Part shown: piece by piece, positions 10,982 through 20,881 of the stretch
Layout of the letters: every line of letters starts with the position of its first letter
Position numbering within the stretch: position 1 is the stretch's first letter
Assembly (NCBI GenBank): GCA_951812925.1
Contig: OX638370.1
Location: 31,677,948-31,741,947, forward strand
DNA from: Calliopum simillimum
Lineage: Eukaryota; Arthropoda; Insecta; Diptera; Lauxaniidae
DNA: 64,000 bases
Direction of reading: 5' to 3'
Notes under the pieces: model-generated
The model's input: only the letters and a program-made list of their open reading frames with translations
The model's database searches: none
Told to the model about the DNA's origin: nothing
Translations under genes and position numbers: made by a program

Positions 10982-11949
10982 TCTAAGCGCACGGAGCGGG
11001 TATGTTGAGTGCATATTTATTTATGTATGTGCGATTATATTAAACACATGCAAATACCAGCGCATATACATATGTTCATGAAACTGTCACTCTTCATTAT
11101 GTGCAAGTATGTAAGTGTGTGTGTAGTGTGCACTTCCGCCACATTCATTAGCTCACTATAGAAATGTGAACTACCACCACCCATGCAAGAGATTACGTTG
11201 ATTCGCATTTTGGTTTTTAGCCAAAAAAAAATCCTCAAATTTTTTTATCTCAATTCTTTTGTATGTCTGTGTGTGTGCCAACTCATGTGTCGACATCTGT
11301 TAAGCGGAAAAAATTAATTTATGTCACTTTGGGATTTTTCATGTTGAACATAATGTTTGAAAACATTAACTCTGTGACAAAGTTGATTAACTTTTTGAAT
11401 GTTTGGAAGTGCATTAGTGTGCATATTTATTTTGTATGGACTTTTAATAACAAATATGAAATATATTTTAGTTTATATTTTAAAATGTTAGTGGAAATAT
11501 TTAGCAGCAGGTACCTTGGCTCATTTGCTTTAAGTCTTTTGTTATCTCTAAACAATCATAATTTGTACTAATAGATATACAGACAACAATGACATGAGTG
11601 TTTTTTTTTCTTAACCTAGATTTATATCGCCTTCCGATTACAAACGGAATACAAAGTTTTTTTAAAGTCGTCAAAAATACCAAATATTTTCTAAGACTTT
11701 CCAATGCGTTTTGCATTTTTAATCTACACTAAAATACATGAAATTTAGAAAATATCCTAATGGTCCAAACAACCTAGTGTTTTATTTAATTTTCATTCTC
11801 TTGTGGGAGTTATTAGCGTTGCAACTCAGCTGACATCCACATATTTAACATTTGACGGGATATTTAAACAAATGCTTGCAGGCTTTAACTTCCTGGGGGA
11901 GGTAAAAAAACTTCAACAAGTCCTTCATATATTAGTCGTAAGGCATTTT
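10982..11949. other. Cbp53E intron 3, segment without recognised elements
   Basis: AT-rich intron with short GT-rich stretches near 11110-11130 and 11260-11275. The 102-codon open frame at 11263-11571 has no recognisable similarity and a low-complexity composition. I see no gene. Confidence 0.5.
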
Positions 11950-12362
11950 TTAGCGGCGTTAAGAATTAACGCCCAAAAACAAAAACGAAATAACGCCCAA
12001 ATTATTTTCATACAAATTTTGGGCGATAATCAATTTGGAAATAACGCTCAAAAATTTGGGCTTTATTTCGTTTTTTTGTGCATTATTTCGTTTTATTTTT
12101 AAAAAATTAAATAACGCCTAGTAAATAAAATGACGTAAAAACGGCGTTAGGAAATAACGCCCAAAAACAAAAACGAAATAACGCCCAAATTATTTTCACA
12201 GAAATTTGGGCGATAATCATTTTGGAAACAACGTTTTATTTTTAATAAATTAAATAACGCCCAAAAAAAAAATAACGCCGAGAAAATAAAATGACTTAAA
12301 AACGCGCAAAATTAAACGAAATAACGCCCAAAAACAAAAACAAAATAACGCCCAAACTATTT
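11950..12362. repeat. Foldback blocks (GGCGTTAGGAAATAACGCCC type), two partial elements
   Basis: Two starts of the foldback family, at about 11954 (GGCGTTAAGAATTAACGCCC) and 12142 (GGCGTTAGGAAATAACGCCC, the same terminus as the 7238 element). Each is followed by AAAAACGAAATAACGCCCAA blocks. The right ends are lost, which suggests overlapping or truncated insertions. Confidence 0.75.
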
Positions 12363-12639
12363 TCGGCAAAGCGTCTGATGAGGAATTGACTTATTATAGT
12401 CAATTTTGACCTGTGGTGGGTCCCGAAACTAGTAACGCAAACCAGCCTTCCGATACATTTTTTTGCTTTTTTTATTTATGTGTATTTTTGCCTTGTTTTT
12501 TGTGTTTTTATTGTTGTTTTACTCAAAAACACTGAACAGTAAGCTCCAACCATCAATGTATTTTCATTGTTGGTAGCTAATAATGTTAATCATCATCTGT
12601 TCCAAAAAACAAAAAATTAAAAAAAAAAAAAAAAAAAAA

Positions 12640-13023
12640 ATAAAAAAAAATTATTTTCGTATAAATTTGGGCGATAATCGTTTTGAAAATAACTGCCAAA
12701 ATTTATTTGTATGAAAATTATTTGGGCGTTATTTTGTTTTTTTTTTATTTCAAACGGAATAACGCCCAAAAAAAAAGAAATTATACTCAAATTTTTGGGC
12801 GTTATTTCGATTTTGTTTTTGAGCGTTATTTCATATTTTTTGGGCATTATTTCGTTTTTGTTTTAGGCTTTATTACGTCATTTTATTTTTTGGGCGTTAT
12901 TTCGGTTTTGTTTTTGGGCGTTATTTCATTGCGCGTTGTTTTCGAACGCCCAAAATAAAAACGAGACGCCTAAATTATTTTCATACAAATTTGGGCGTTA
13001 AAAACTGTGGAAATAACGCCCAA
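12640..13023. repeat. Foldback blocks interrupted by a LINE 3' end
   Basis: The same inverted GGGCGTTATTTCG blocks as at 7.2-9.1 kb. The block ending ATAACGCCCAA at 13023 abuts GGTTAGGTTAGATTAGG, the reverse complement of a LINE 3' terminus. The LINE therefore inserted into this foldback element. Confidence 0.75.
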
Positions 13024-13388
13024 GGTTAGGTTAGATTAGGGTGGCGGCAATACTGCCACACATAGACCACAAAGGTCCATAGTGATACCACAAACTCTCT
13101 TATTAAAGTCTATTCATAAACTCTGGTCCTTTCGGTATGATGCTTGTCCAAACTGAAGGATCCTGTCACTACAGCGAAACTTTTAATGTCACTTAGGTGA
13201 ATTTAAGTAAGTTCCTTTAAGGAGTTGAATAACGGCTGTCCAAAGCATTTTAGCCTAATTCTTGCCAAAGCAGGACAAAGACATAAAATATGTTCAATTG
13301 TTTCCTCTTCTTCAGACTCGTGACAGTTTCTGCACCAGTTGTTCGAGACTATGCCCAATCTAACGGCATGATGCCCAATTAGACAATA
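13024..13388 (-). pseudogene. LINE (LOA/I/R1-type) 3' end fragment, part 1
   Basis: On the minus strand this reads the C-terminal zinc-knuckle region of a non-LTR retrotransposon: LIGHHAVRLGIVSNNWCRNC, then HESEEEETIEHILCLCPALA and RLKCFG. The CX2C...H...C spacing and CPALA motif match the tail of the LINE at 50938-53770. The 3' untranslated end terminates CTAATCTAACCTAACC, like the CCTAACCTAACC end of that element. It is 5'-truncated and interrupted by the insertion at 13389-15106. The LINE clade is not certain. Confidence 0.85.
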
Positions 13389-15106
13389 GGCGTGTTTCTT
13401 TTGACGCGTATATATATATAATTGTATATGTGAACAAAAAAAAAACGCTTATCTGCAATTAAATATAACAATTGAAAGTTTGTCAGCACTGAAAAAATTT
13501 TGGCAGCACTGAAATTTGACAGCTGACGAAAAACAAAAATACATCAAATAAATGAATATCAACAAACTAAAAAGAATCCAACAAGATATAAGCTGAGGAA
13601 AATATTTGCATACTATTTATTTAAAAATATAATATTCAACAGACGAAGTGGTAAAAAATTAACGCATAATTCATAATTTTTTATACATGATAAGTATATG
13701 AATTCTTTTCTAGGTTTTCAATCTTTTGACCGCAAGCCATCCACTTCTTGCGCTTGCTACAAATAAAAATTAGGATTTCATTCTTAATTTTCGTTAAATA
13801 AATTAAGGGCCAGTTTTTCAGTGTAAGTTTTATTCATTTTCTGGTTTAAACTAAATTTAAACTCAGGAATGAGTTTTTCAGTGAATGTTAAACGTAGTTT
13901 AAACTTAGTTTAACTGAACGATATTGGCCGTTATATTTTATAAAAAAAAAAAAACGAAAAAAAAAAACAAATAAATAAAGGAATAAAAAAATCCATAATT
14001 TGAAAATGAAGAATTTATTGGAAAATAAAAAATTCACAAACTTTTGACTACTATTTAATAATAAAATCACGTTCTGCATATGATTTCCAATCATTATGAC
14101 CATAAAATTGCTTAAACATTGGAGCAACCAAGATGCCTTTTAGCAAAGCTTTGACACTGGCTCCGTATACCAGGTGAAAACGTGGAAACGTTAGAACGCT
14201 GGATGGGAAAAGCCGAAAGATATAAAGTTGTTCTCTGAAATTGATAAAATTCCAAACTCGGAAAAAGTTTGTAATTTTATTTAGAAATGGAAAAAATGAA
14301 AGAAAATGGTTTATGTTTCAATATGGATTTTATTGAGCGTTGTTCTTACCAATATGGAGTACACAGCAAAAGTGAATTGGAGGTCACTAAGCTTTAAATT
14401 TAATACTTAAGGTTGCAAAATAATGGTTTTAACTACCAACATTGAAAATATTTAAATTCTCAAAAATCTATAAAATTATTGCCACAGTTTAGGCATCAGC
14501 GCAATGTTATGTTAGATGATAAAAAAAGTGTTGCCATCTGGCATAAACACCAGGTACCAACATCCCAACTGGGTACATTTTTCATTCAATTAGCTTCTTC
14601 ATCGCGATTGCGACGCAATTGCTTTAATAATTCCCGATCAAAGTTTGCATGACATTTTTCGCGGACCGCATTTCGACTTGATCACAATGCACTTGCTGAG
14701 CGTTGATGTAATCCAACCGTTGTGGTGGCCAAACGCCAACAATTGAAAGCTTGCAATTAAAATTTTTTTGTAGCCACCCGCTGTTAAACTCGCACTGAAA
14801 AAGTCATTTGATAGTTAAACGCGTTTAATATAACTTAGTTTAAACGAAGTTTCAACTTGCACTGAAAAACGCCCTAAAAATTGTATTTACCTTTTATCTT
14901 GCTCTGCCATTTTTAGAATAAATTCTTTTGACGTTTTGTTTGTTCTTTTTTTTGGTATTTTTGTTTGAAATTTATCGATAAATAAACATCTTTGATGGGC
15001 AGCACTGGCTTTTATCCTCAGTTATGATCTAAGCGACGCTTGCTATCACCAACTATTGCTTCATACAAATATTTTGCTAACCATATATACGCGTCAAAAG
15101 AAACAC
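13389..15106. mobile_element. TIR transposon (hAT-like target size) splitting the LINE
   Basis: Inverted ends: GTGTTTCTTTTGACGCGTAT, extending to 23 bp, at 13392-13414, with its exact complement at 15084-15106. It interrupts the LINE reading frame between the codons for GH and CLIGHH. The flanks AGACAATA (left) and AGCTAATG (right) can both derive from an 8-bp duplication of AGACAATG, the target expected from the undamaged LINE frame. Eight bases fits hAT-type elements, but both copies carry changes, so class assignment is tentative. No transposase is recognisable. A second element (13807-14874) lies inside it. Confidence 0.65.
13807..14874. mobile_element. Nested TIR element with TAA duplication (PIF/Harbinger-like)
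   Basis: The left end is GGGCCAGTTTTTCAGTGTAAG; the right end read inward is GGGC-GTTTTTCAGTGCAAGTT, one base shorter. TAA directly flanks both sides (13804-13806 and 14875-14877), the target duplication of PIF/Harbinger elements. Subterminal TTTAAACTAAGTT/AACTTAGTTTAAAC blocks repeat near both ends. About 1.07 kb with no recognisable transposase; the open frame at 13888-14127 is low complexity. The ends and TAA are seen; the superfamily is inference. Confidence 0.6.
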
Positions 15107-15290
15107 AGCTAATGACCATTCACAATTCTGGTCAGTAAACTAAGTGTCAAGGATAGCATATATTTGGAATAATCTGCTTTGTGAAAACGAGGCCAAAAAT
15201 ACTTTGTTATAGCGCTAGTAAAGGATTGTTCCCAGCGTCTGTTTGCCACTGTTAGCAATTGCGAGTTCTTCAAAGAGAAGAAGTATTGAA
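15107..15290 (-). pseudogene. LINE (LOA/I/R1-type) fragment, part 2
   Basis: On the minus strand it encodes RRWEQSFTSAITKYFWPRFH...LLTRIVNGH, the segment just before the zinc knuckle in LINEs with RNase H. It continues the frame of part 1 (GH then CLIGHH) across the insertion at 13389-15106. Upstream of about 15290 the similarity fades, giving the 5' truncation point. Confidence 0.8.
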
Positions 15291-16760
15291 GCGGGGCTGG
15301 AATTTTAATAAAAAAATAAAATTTGAAAAATAAATTAAAAGAAAAACGTATTTCTGTGTTTTGTGTTAACAAAAAAAAAAGTATGATGAAGTTAAGGAAG
15401 GATGTTGGTGATTTTTTCAGCACGTTTTAATACACCAAAATAGGTAATTAAATGTGCACTTAGGGGTGTTCTGACTTTTTTATTTATTTTTTTGGCAGTC
15501 TTCAATTTTTTCCCATTTTTGCGTTCGTTGATTTTTTGTGGTGTTTTCAGCTACTCAGAGATATTTCTGTTCTTAGTCTCAAAAAATTTTTAGTATGACA
15601 GTCTTCAAGTTTTACCACAAATTTTCAACGAACGGACCTTATATTTTCCCATAATAATGTCAAGCAATTGCCAGGTAGAAAAATCGTAGTGTTAAAATAT
15701 AAATGTTGTTAATGTTCAGTACATGTCTAAGCACTGAACTTCAGCTTAAACTGAAAACTGGTAAAATTGACCCCATGTCTTACTTTTAGCTGAGCGTGAC
15801 GATAAGGTACATACCTTTTCCACTGGAAGGTCACATATATTAGAAGTGTTTACAAATTATTTTGTTTCTGAATTTTTGAAATATTTTTTTTCAATAATTA
15901 TTTACATAATTTAAATAAACTTTTTTGACGATAAACTATCCTTAAGACTCGTTTGTATTACTGCATATGCATTTCTACAAATCTCTAATAAAAACTTCGA
16001 GTTAATTTTAATAAAATTATATTTTTATAGACACTAAAAAACATGATCCTTTTTAAGAAATCTTCCACAATACGAAAACAACGTCATTAATTTTACAGCG
16101 TAGACAATTTCATTGCCGCCAGTGACAAAAAACGCGTTAGGAATTTTAACGCCTAAAGCCAGGCCTCTCTGCAGCTAATTAGCTTGACTGCTTTAACAAC
16201 GCAATTGTAAAACCAGGCTGAAAGCAAGAAAAAAACTTGCAAAAAAATGTGTCAGACACATAAAAACTTCACAGTGAAATTCTTTTAATTTTTCAAACAA
16301 AATTCTTGGTGTTGCATACTTACGGGCACTGAAGCGCAATGCCGGATGCTTTGTGTTGTTGTAAGCGCTTAACGTTTAAATTCTTTCCACTCAATAACAC
16401 AATTTAAGTTAATTTCCGTAATTAATGTCACACAAATGAAAATTGCTTACATTGCAGAACAACAACAACAACAATTATAACAACAACCAAAGCAAAAACA
16501 AATATTAATACAATAGCAAAGTGTTACAATAACAGCAAGAAAGCAACAAATTCTGTTTAATTTAACACTGTGCAATAAAATGAATATTTTCAAGTTACGA
16601 TTTTATGAATTTTGGAATAAATTTTATGTCATTTGGACCTTCCTGATCCTCCAAATCGTCAATCTTGCCTAATTTGGTGGACCTTATATAGAGTGTATAA
16701 GGTTGCGAGGCTTCAGGAAGGTGACAGAGCAGGCCTAGACTAAAAAAAAAAAAAATTATT
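15291..16760. other. Cbp53E intron 3, segment without recognised genes
   Basis: AT-rich intron. It holds a (CAA)n-rich stretch at about 16455-16545 and a short relic of a foldback terminus (GCGTTAGGAATTTTAACGCC) at about 16136. No open frame with coding character. Confidence 0.5.
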
Positions 16761-17651
16761 TTGGGTGTACAACTTAAAAACCGGAATTTGACGGTGGATG
16801 TCCGTGCTAACAAATATCGTGAAAGCTCGAACTTTATATATATGTCATTTTGAAGGTACATTTGACAGCTCTCAAAATCAGTCAACAAACAATTTTATCT
16901 TGTGTGCATCATTATTATTTTTCACGATAAATAACTTCGAAAATTGGAGAAAAAGACAGCATTTGCGGGAGGTTCTGTTGGGTCATTTTTTTGCAAAGAA
17001 AACAGCTGCCGAAAGTCATCGCATTCTTGTAGAAGTTTATGGGGACTATGCTCCAGCTGAATCAAGCTGTCGTGAGTGGTTTAAAAGTTGTTATTTTGAT
17101 GTCGAAGACAAAGAACGTCCTGGTCAGGACCAGCTAGGTGTGATCCATTATGAGCTGTTGCCAGGTGGCCAAACCATTAATGCTCAATTCTATCGTCAAC
17201 AATTGATCCAATTGAAGCAGAAAATCCAGGCAGAGCGGCCAACGTATGCGACCAGACATGAGTCAATAATTTTCCACCACTATAACGGTCGGCCACATAT
17301 TGCTGCCCCAGTCAAAAATTACCTGGAAAACAATGGAAAACAACAAATGGGAAATTGTGCCTCACCCGCTTTATAGCCCAGACCTTGCACCATCAGACTA
17401 CCATTTGTTCCGATCGATGCAGAATGCCCTATCAGGAATACGCTTCACTTAAGTTCAAGATATCGAAAATTGGCTCGATTCATTTTTGGCCGCCAAGCCG
17501 GCGCAATTTTTTTGGGATGGAATTCATAAATTGCCTGAAAGATGGGGAAATGTTGTAGCTTCCAATGGACAATACTTTGAATAAAATATTTTGTAACATT
17601 TTTCCACAATAAAGCATCAAATTTCACTAAAAAATTCCGGTTTTTAAGTTG
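16761..17651 (+). mobile_element. Mariner deletion derivative, copy 1
   Basis: The left end starts TTGGGTGTACAACTTAAAAA and runs through CCGGAATTT. The right end has the complementary AAATTCCGGTTTTTAAGTTG, with the outermost bases mutated, so no clear TA flank is left. The transposase relic reads QHLREVLLGHFF, ESHRILVEVYGDYAPAESSC, DKERPGQ, then directly DQLGVIHYELLPGGQ and on to the end. About 450 bp of a normal mariner gene, including the second DNA-binding domain and the first catalytic Asp, is missing at that junction. The second catalytic Asp is also changed (HHYNGRPH instead of HHDNARPH), and there is a frameshift near 17335. It cannot encode transposase. Confidence 0.9.
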
Positions 17652-17689
17652 AGGGGGGAGGGGGCTTTCTAAAAATGTGTTTGGTTAAT

Positions 17690-18320
17690 GGCGTTAAAGG
17701 GGATTTCGCAAAGTACTGCATCTTTAATGTTGATATTTTATTTTTTTTAAATTTTTTTTTTTTTTTTTTCTTTGGCGGCCATTTTAGTAAGAAAACATAT
17801 CCTTTTAAATAATTTTTTAGAATCCTCGTTAAATTAGGGTCAGAAAAAAAAAAAACTTTTCAAGAACAATCCGTTTGAAGCTCCAGTAGATAAGGGGCAG
17901 CGCGTGGCACACCATATGCAGCGAAACGCATGCGAGTAACCTGTGTGTTATATGGAAAACTACTTTTTTCCGACTTAAAATTTAAAAGTTGGTATGACAA
18001 ATGCACTACCGAAATAAAGGAAATTTATCGAAAATTTTATAAAAAATTATAAAAGAGCATGTTAATAGGACATTTTTCATACTAAAATTGCCGCCAAAGT
18101 CCAAAATTAGGACCAAAAATTTTAAAATATCAAATTTAAAGGTCCAGAACTTCGTGAAATTCTTTTAAGCCCTATAAACCAAATACACTTTTAGAAAGCT
18201 CATACAATTAGCTAAAAGTTTTTTTAAAAAAGTTTTCTCTAGAACGCTAGGTTGACCCAATAAATTTTTTTTTCTAAAACAAGTCAGAATATCTGATATA
18301 ACCCTATAGCTCTTCAGGGC
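17690..18320. repeat. Long palindromic repeat (family F), copy 1
   Basis: The left half has TTTGGCGGCCATTTTAGTAAG and the right half has the complementary CATACTAAAATTGCCGCCAAAG, with matching stretches between, so the unit folds on itself. The right end reads ACCCTATAGCTCTTCAGGGC. It is related along its length to 34905-35515 and to the two halves at 31490-31735 and 32540-32760. No coding capacity. Confidence 0.75.
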
Positions 18321-19500
18321 AACACCACGCCCCCTCCACCCGTAATTTGTCGTGTCTCTGAAAATATTTGACTGAGGTAAATGAGATTTGGTACAAATCT
18401 AATTGGCACTGGAAAAAAATTTTCAATAAAAATGGGCAGGGCCACGCCTCTTCATTCTAAAAATAACAAATTTGTCATATCTCTGAAACTATTTGGCACA
18501 TGTGAATAAGATCTGATATCAGATAAAGTGATGCGAACACCTGTGTCAAATAGTTTCAGAGATATGACAAATCTAGTTTTTACAATGAGAGGGCGTGGCT
18601 CCGCCCATTTTTATTGAAAATTTTTTCCTAGTGCCAATTAGATATGTACCAAATCTCATTTACCTCTGTCAAATATTTTCAGAGATACGACAATTTTCAT
18701 ACTCCTCTGTCGAATAATTCGAAAGATAGGTTTGATTGTTCCCTTATTTTCATATAAATAGCGTTTTTCTGAACTTTATCGGCCTGGAGGTAGGTCCAAC
18801 TAGGTTCCGATTGGGACCAAATTTTTTTGCATGGTGTCAATTCTTAGGAGACCAAAATAAGAACAGAAAAATTACGGCTCCTATACCAACAAAGTACCTT
18901 AGATTTGTTTAACATTATAACAGTGCCATATCCTGTTCGCTTCACTTTACCTGAAATCAAATCTTATTCACGTGTGTAAAATAGTTTCAGAGGTTTGACA
19001 AATTTGTTTTTTTAGAAAGTGGGGGCGTGGCCCCACCCATTTTTTGTTCGACATTTTTTTCCCAGTGCCAATTACATACATATGTACCGAATCTCATTCT
19101 CCTGAGTCCAATATTTCCAGATATACGACGAATTTCGGATCTAGGGGGCGTGGCATTACTCATTTCTTATTAAATGCAATTTACTCAAGCAGTGTTCATA
19201 TACACACACAGGTGGGGGCGTGGTCCCGCCCATTTTGTATTCAAAATTTTTTTCTTAGTACCAATTACATATGCACGAAGTCCCATTCCCCTGAGTCCAA
19301 TATTTCAAGAGATACAAGAATTTCGGGTCGAGGGGGCGCGGCATCGACCATTTTTTACAATTGCAATTTACTCAAGCATTGTTCATATATGTACATACCA
19401 AATCTCATTCAATAATGTCAAATAGTTTCAACGATAGGACTGATTTTTTCGGTTAAAGTCCCGTTTTTTCATATAAATAGCGTATTTCCGACCTTCAACT
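18300..19500. repeat. Tandem degenerate repeat (GGGGGCGTGGCCCCGCCCATTT family, K)
   Basis: Units of about 110-130 bp, each holding a GGGCGTGG..CCGCCCATTTTT block, 'TTTTTTCCTAGTGCCAATTA', 'TACCAAATCTCATT' and 'TTTCAGAGATACGAC'. Some units are inverted (for example 18425-18480 against 18560-18625). It ends with a 'CATATAAATAGCGT' block. The same family occurs at 56465-57135. Open frames at 19044-19425 are repeat read-through. Confidence 0.75.
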
Positions 19501-20289
19501 GCCTGGGGACACGGTCAAGTGAATTCTGATCGTGACCAAAATTTTTATGCTTGATATCTTCACTAATAGAAAACTTTTTAGCTCCTGGCGGCAATGTTTT
19601 TCTCATTTGTACTTTTTGCGATAGGTCTAATGTACGGTGAAGATTTGAATCTTGAATTTTTTGGATCAAATATTTCAGTTCAGTGTAAATGGTGCAAATA
19701 AAAACAAAGTGCACTATATTTCACGATGTTTTGTGCAGGCCACTGGTTGATATGCACAATTTTTTAAGTGCTACTTCTTTAAATGCTCGAATTATTTAAC
19801 TTTATTGCCTTGTTTTACTTCGCAAAACCAAAAACGAACTATGAATATCCTGAAAAAGGAATTTTGCTTTTGAAAGCGAAAGCAGCACATTTGAGAAATA
19901 GCGCTTAGAGCAGCACCTACACATACGTACTCACACAGTTGCTATCTCTCACTCTACTAAATTTCCAAAACACAAAAAAAAAAAAAACAAAAATTTTTCC
20001 ACGTTTTTGACATTTCTTCGCACTCAATGTCAATGTCAAAGTTCATGAATTGAATGTGAAATGCATGGGGGCAAAGCAGCGCGGAAACTGTAATGAAAAT
20101 TTTCAATGGAATGCGTGTGTTTGTACGCCGCCAAAAAGTAGGCTTTAAAAATTTCAGTGGGGTCAATATACATAAATGGAAATTGTTGCTCCTTTGTATA
20201 AGAGTATACATATGTATGTGTGTGCGTATACCCAAGAGGAAAAATTTCTAGCGCTTCTGATCCTAGCACTTCAAAAGTGCTTGTCCCCA
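19501..20289. other. Cbp53E intron 3, segment without recognised genes
   Basis: Mixed AT-rich sequence. The motif ATCAAATATTTCAGTTCAGTG near 19668 (one base apart from copies at about 23125 and 24884) marks another dispersed repeat end. No gene seen. Confidence 0.45.
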
Positions 20290-20780
20290 TAGAAATTTAG
20301 AAGCACTATCAAAATGATTTTTTATAAGGCTGCAGTAAGAACAACGAGAGTTCGAACCCTGCCCGGGAGATTTTTTTTTTTACTTTTTTTTACTTTTTTT
20401 TGCTTTATTTTTTTTTTTAATTTAATATTTTTTATTCAACATCTTTTATTTCACTTTTCTATTTTCCTTTCTCTTATTAATATACTTTTGTTTAACCGAA
20501 TTGAAATTGATTACACAATGATTCCATATAAGGCTGCAGTAAGAACAACGTGAGTTCGAACCCAGCCCGGGTTATTTTTTTTTTCCGTTTTTTTATTTGT
20601 TTTTGCTTTATTTTTTTTTTTCATTAAAATATTTTTTATTCAACCTTTTTTATTTTACTTTTCTATTTAAATTTCTCATTTTTATTTACTTTTGCTTACT
20701 TGAATTGAAACTGATTGCACAATGATTCTATGTAATGCTGCAGGACAACATTTGCTTAATATACAAATTTAATACCTCTT
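20290..20780 (+). repeat. Tandem units of about 205 bp with tRNA B-box-like motif
   Basis: Two units start with TAAGGCTGCAGTAAGAACAACG followed by GAGTTCGAACCCTGCCCGGG (about 20349) and the matching block at about 20552, then a T-rich stretch and a 'TTTTATTCAAC' block. A third partial unit begins TAATGCTGCAGG at about 20732. The GTTCGAACCC motif matches the Pol III B box (GGTTCGANNCC), and the block looks like the 3' half of a tRNA. This suggests a tRNA-derived SINE or tRNA fragment expanded in tandem. The tRNA link is inference. Confidence 0.55.
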
Positions 20781-20790
20781 CATATCATCG

Positions 20791-20881
20791 GGCGTTGGTG
20801 GAGTGGTCTAAAGGGTTGGTAAATGTAAGAAAAAAATATCTAGCACGCGGACGGTCGTGGATTCAAATCCTGGCGCGGCCA
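20791..20881 (+). tRNA. tRNA-like sequence (pseudo-tRNA or SINE head)
   Basis: GGCGTTGGTGGAGTGGTCTA resembles a Pol III A box and GGTCGTGGATTCAAATCCTG a B box, about 45 bp apart, followed by GCGCGGCCA and a run of T residues. The spacing suggests a class II (Leu/Ser-like) tRNA with a long variable arm. Pairing of the acceptor and T stems is poor and I cannot assign an anticodon, so a functional tRNA is unlikely. Confidence 0.3.

Noticed and set aside
20791..20881. A functional tRNA gene
   Set aside because: Acceptor and T stems pair poorly and no anticodon loop can be assigned; kept only as a tRNA-like sequence.
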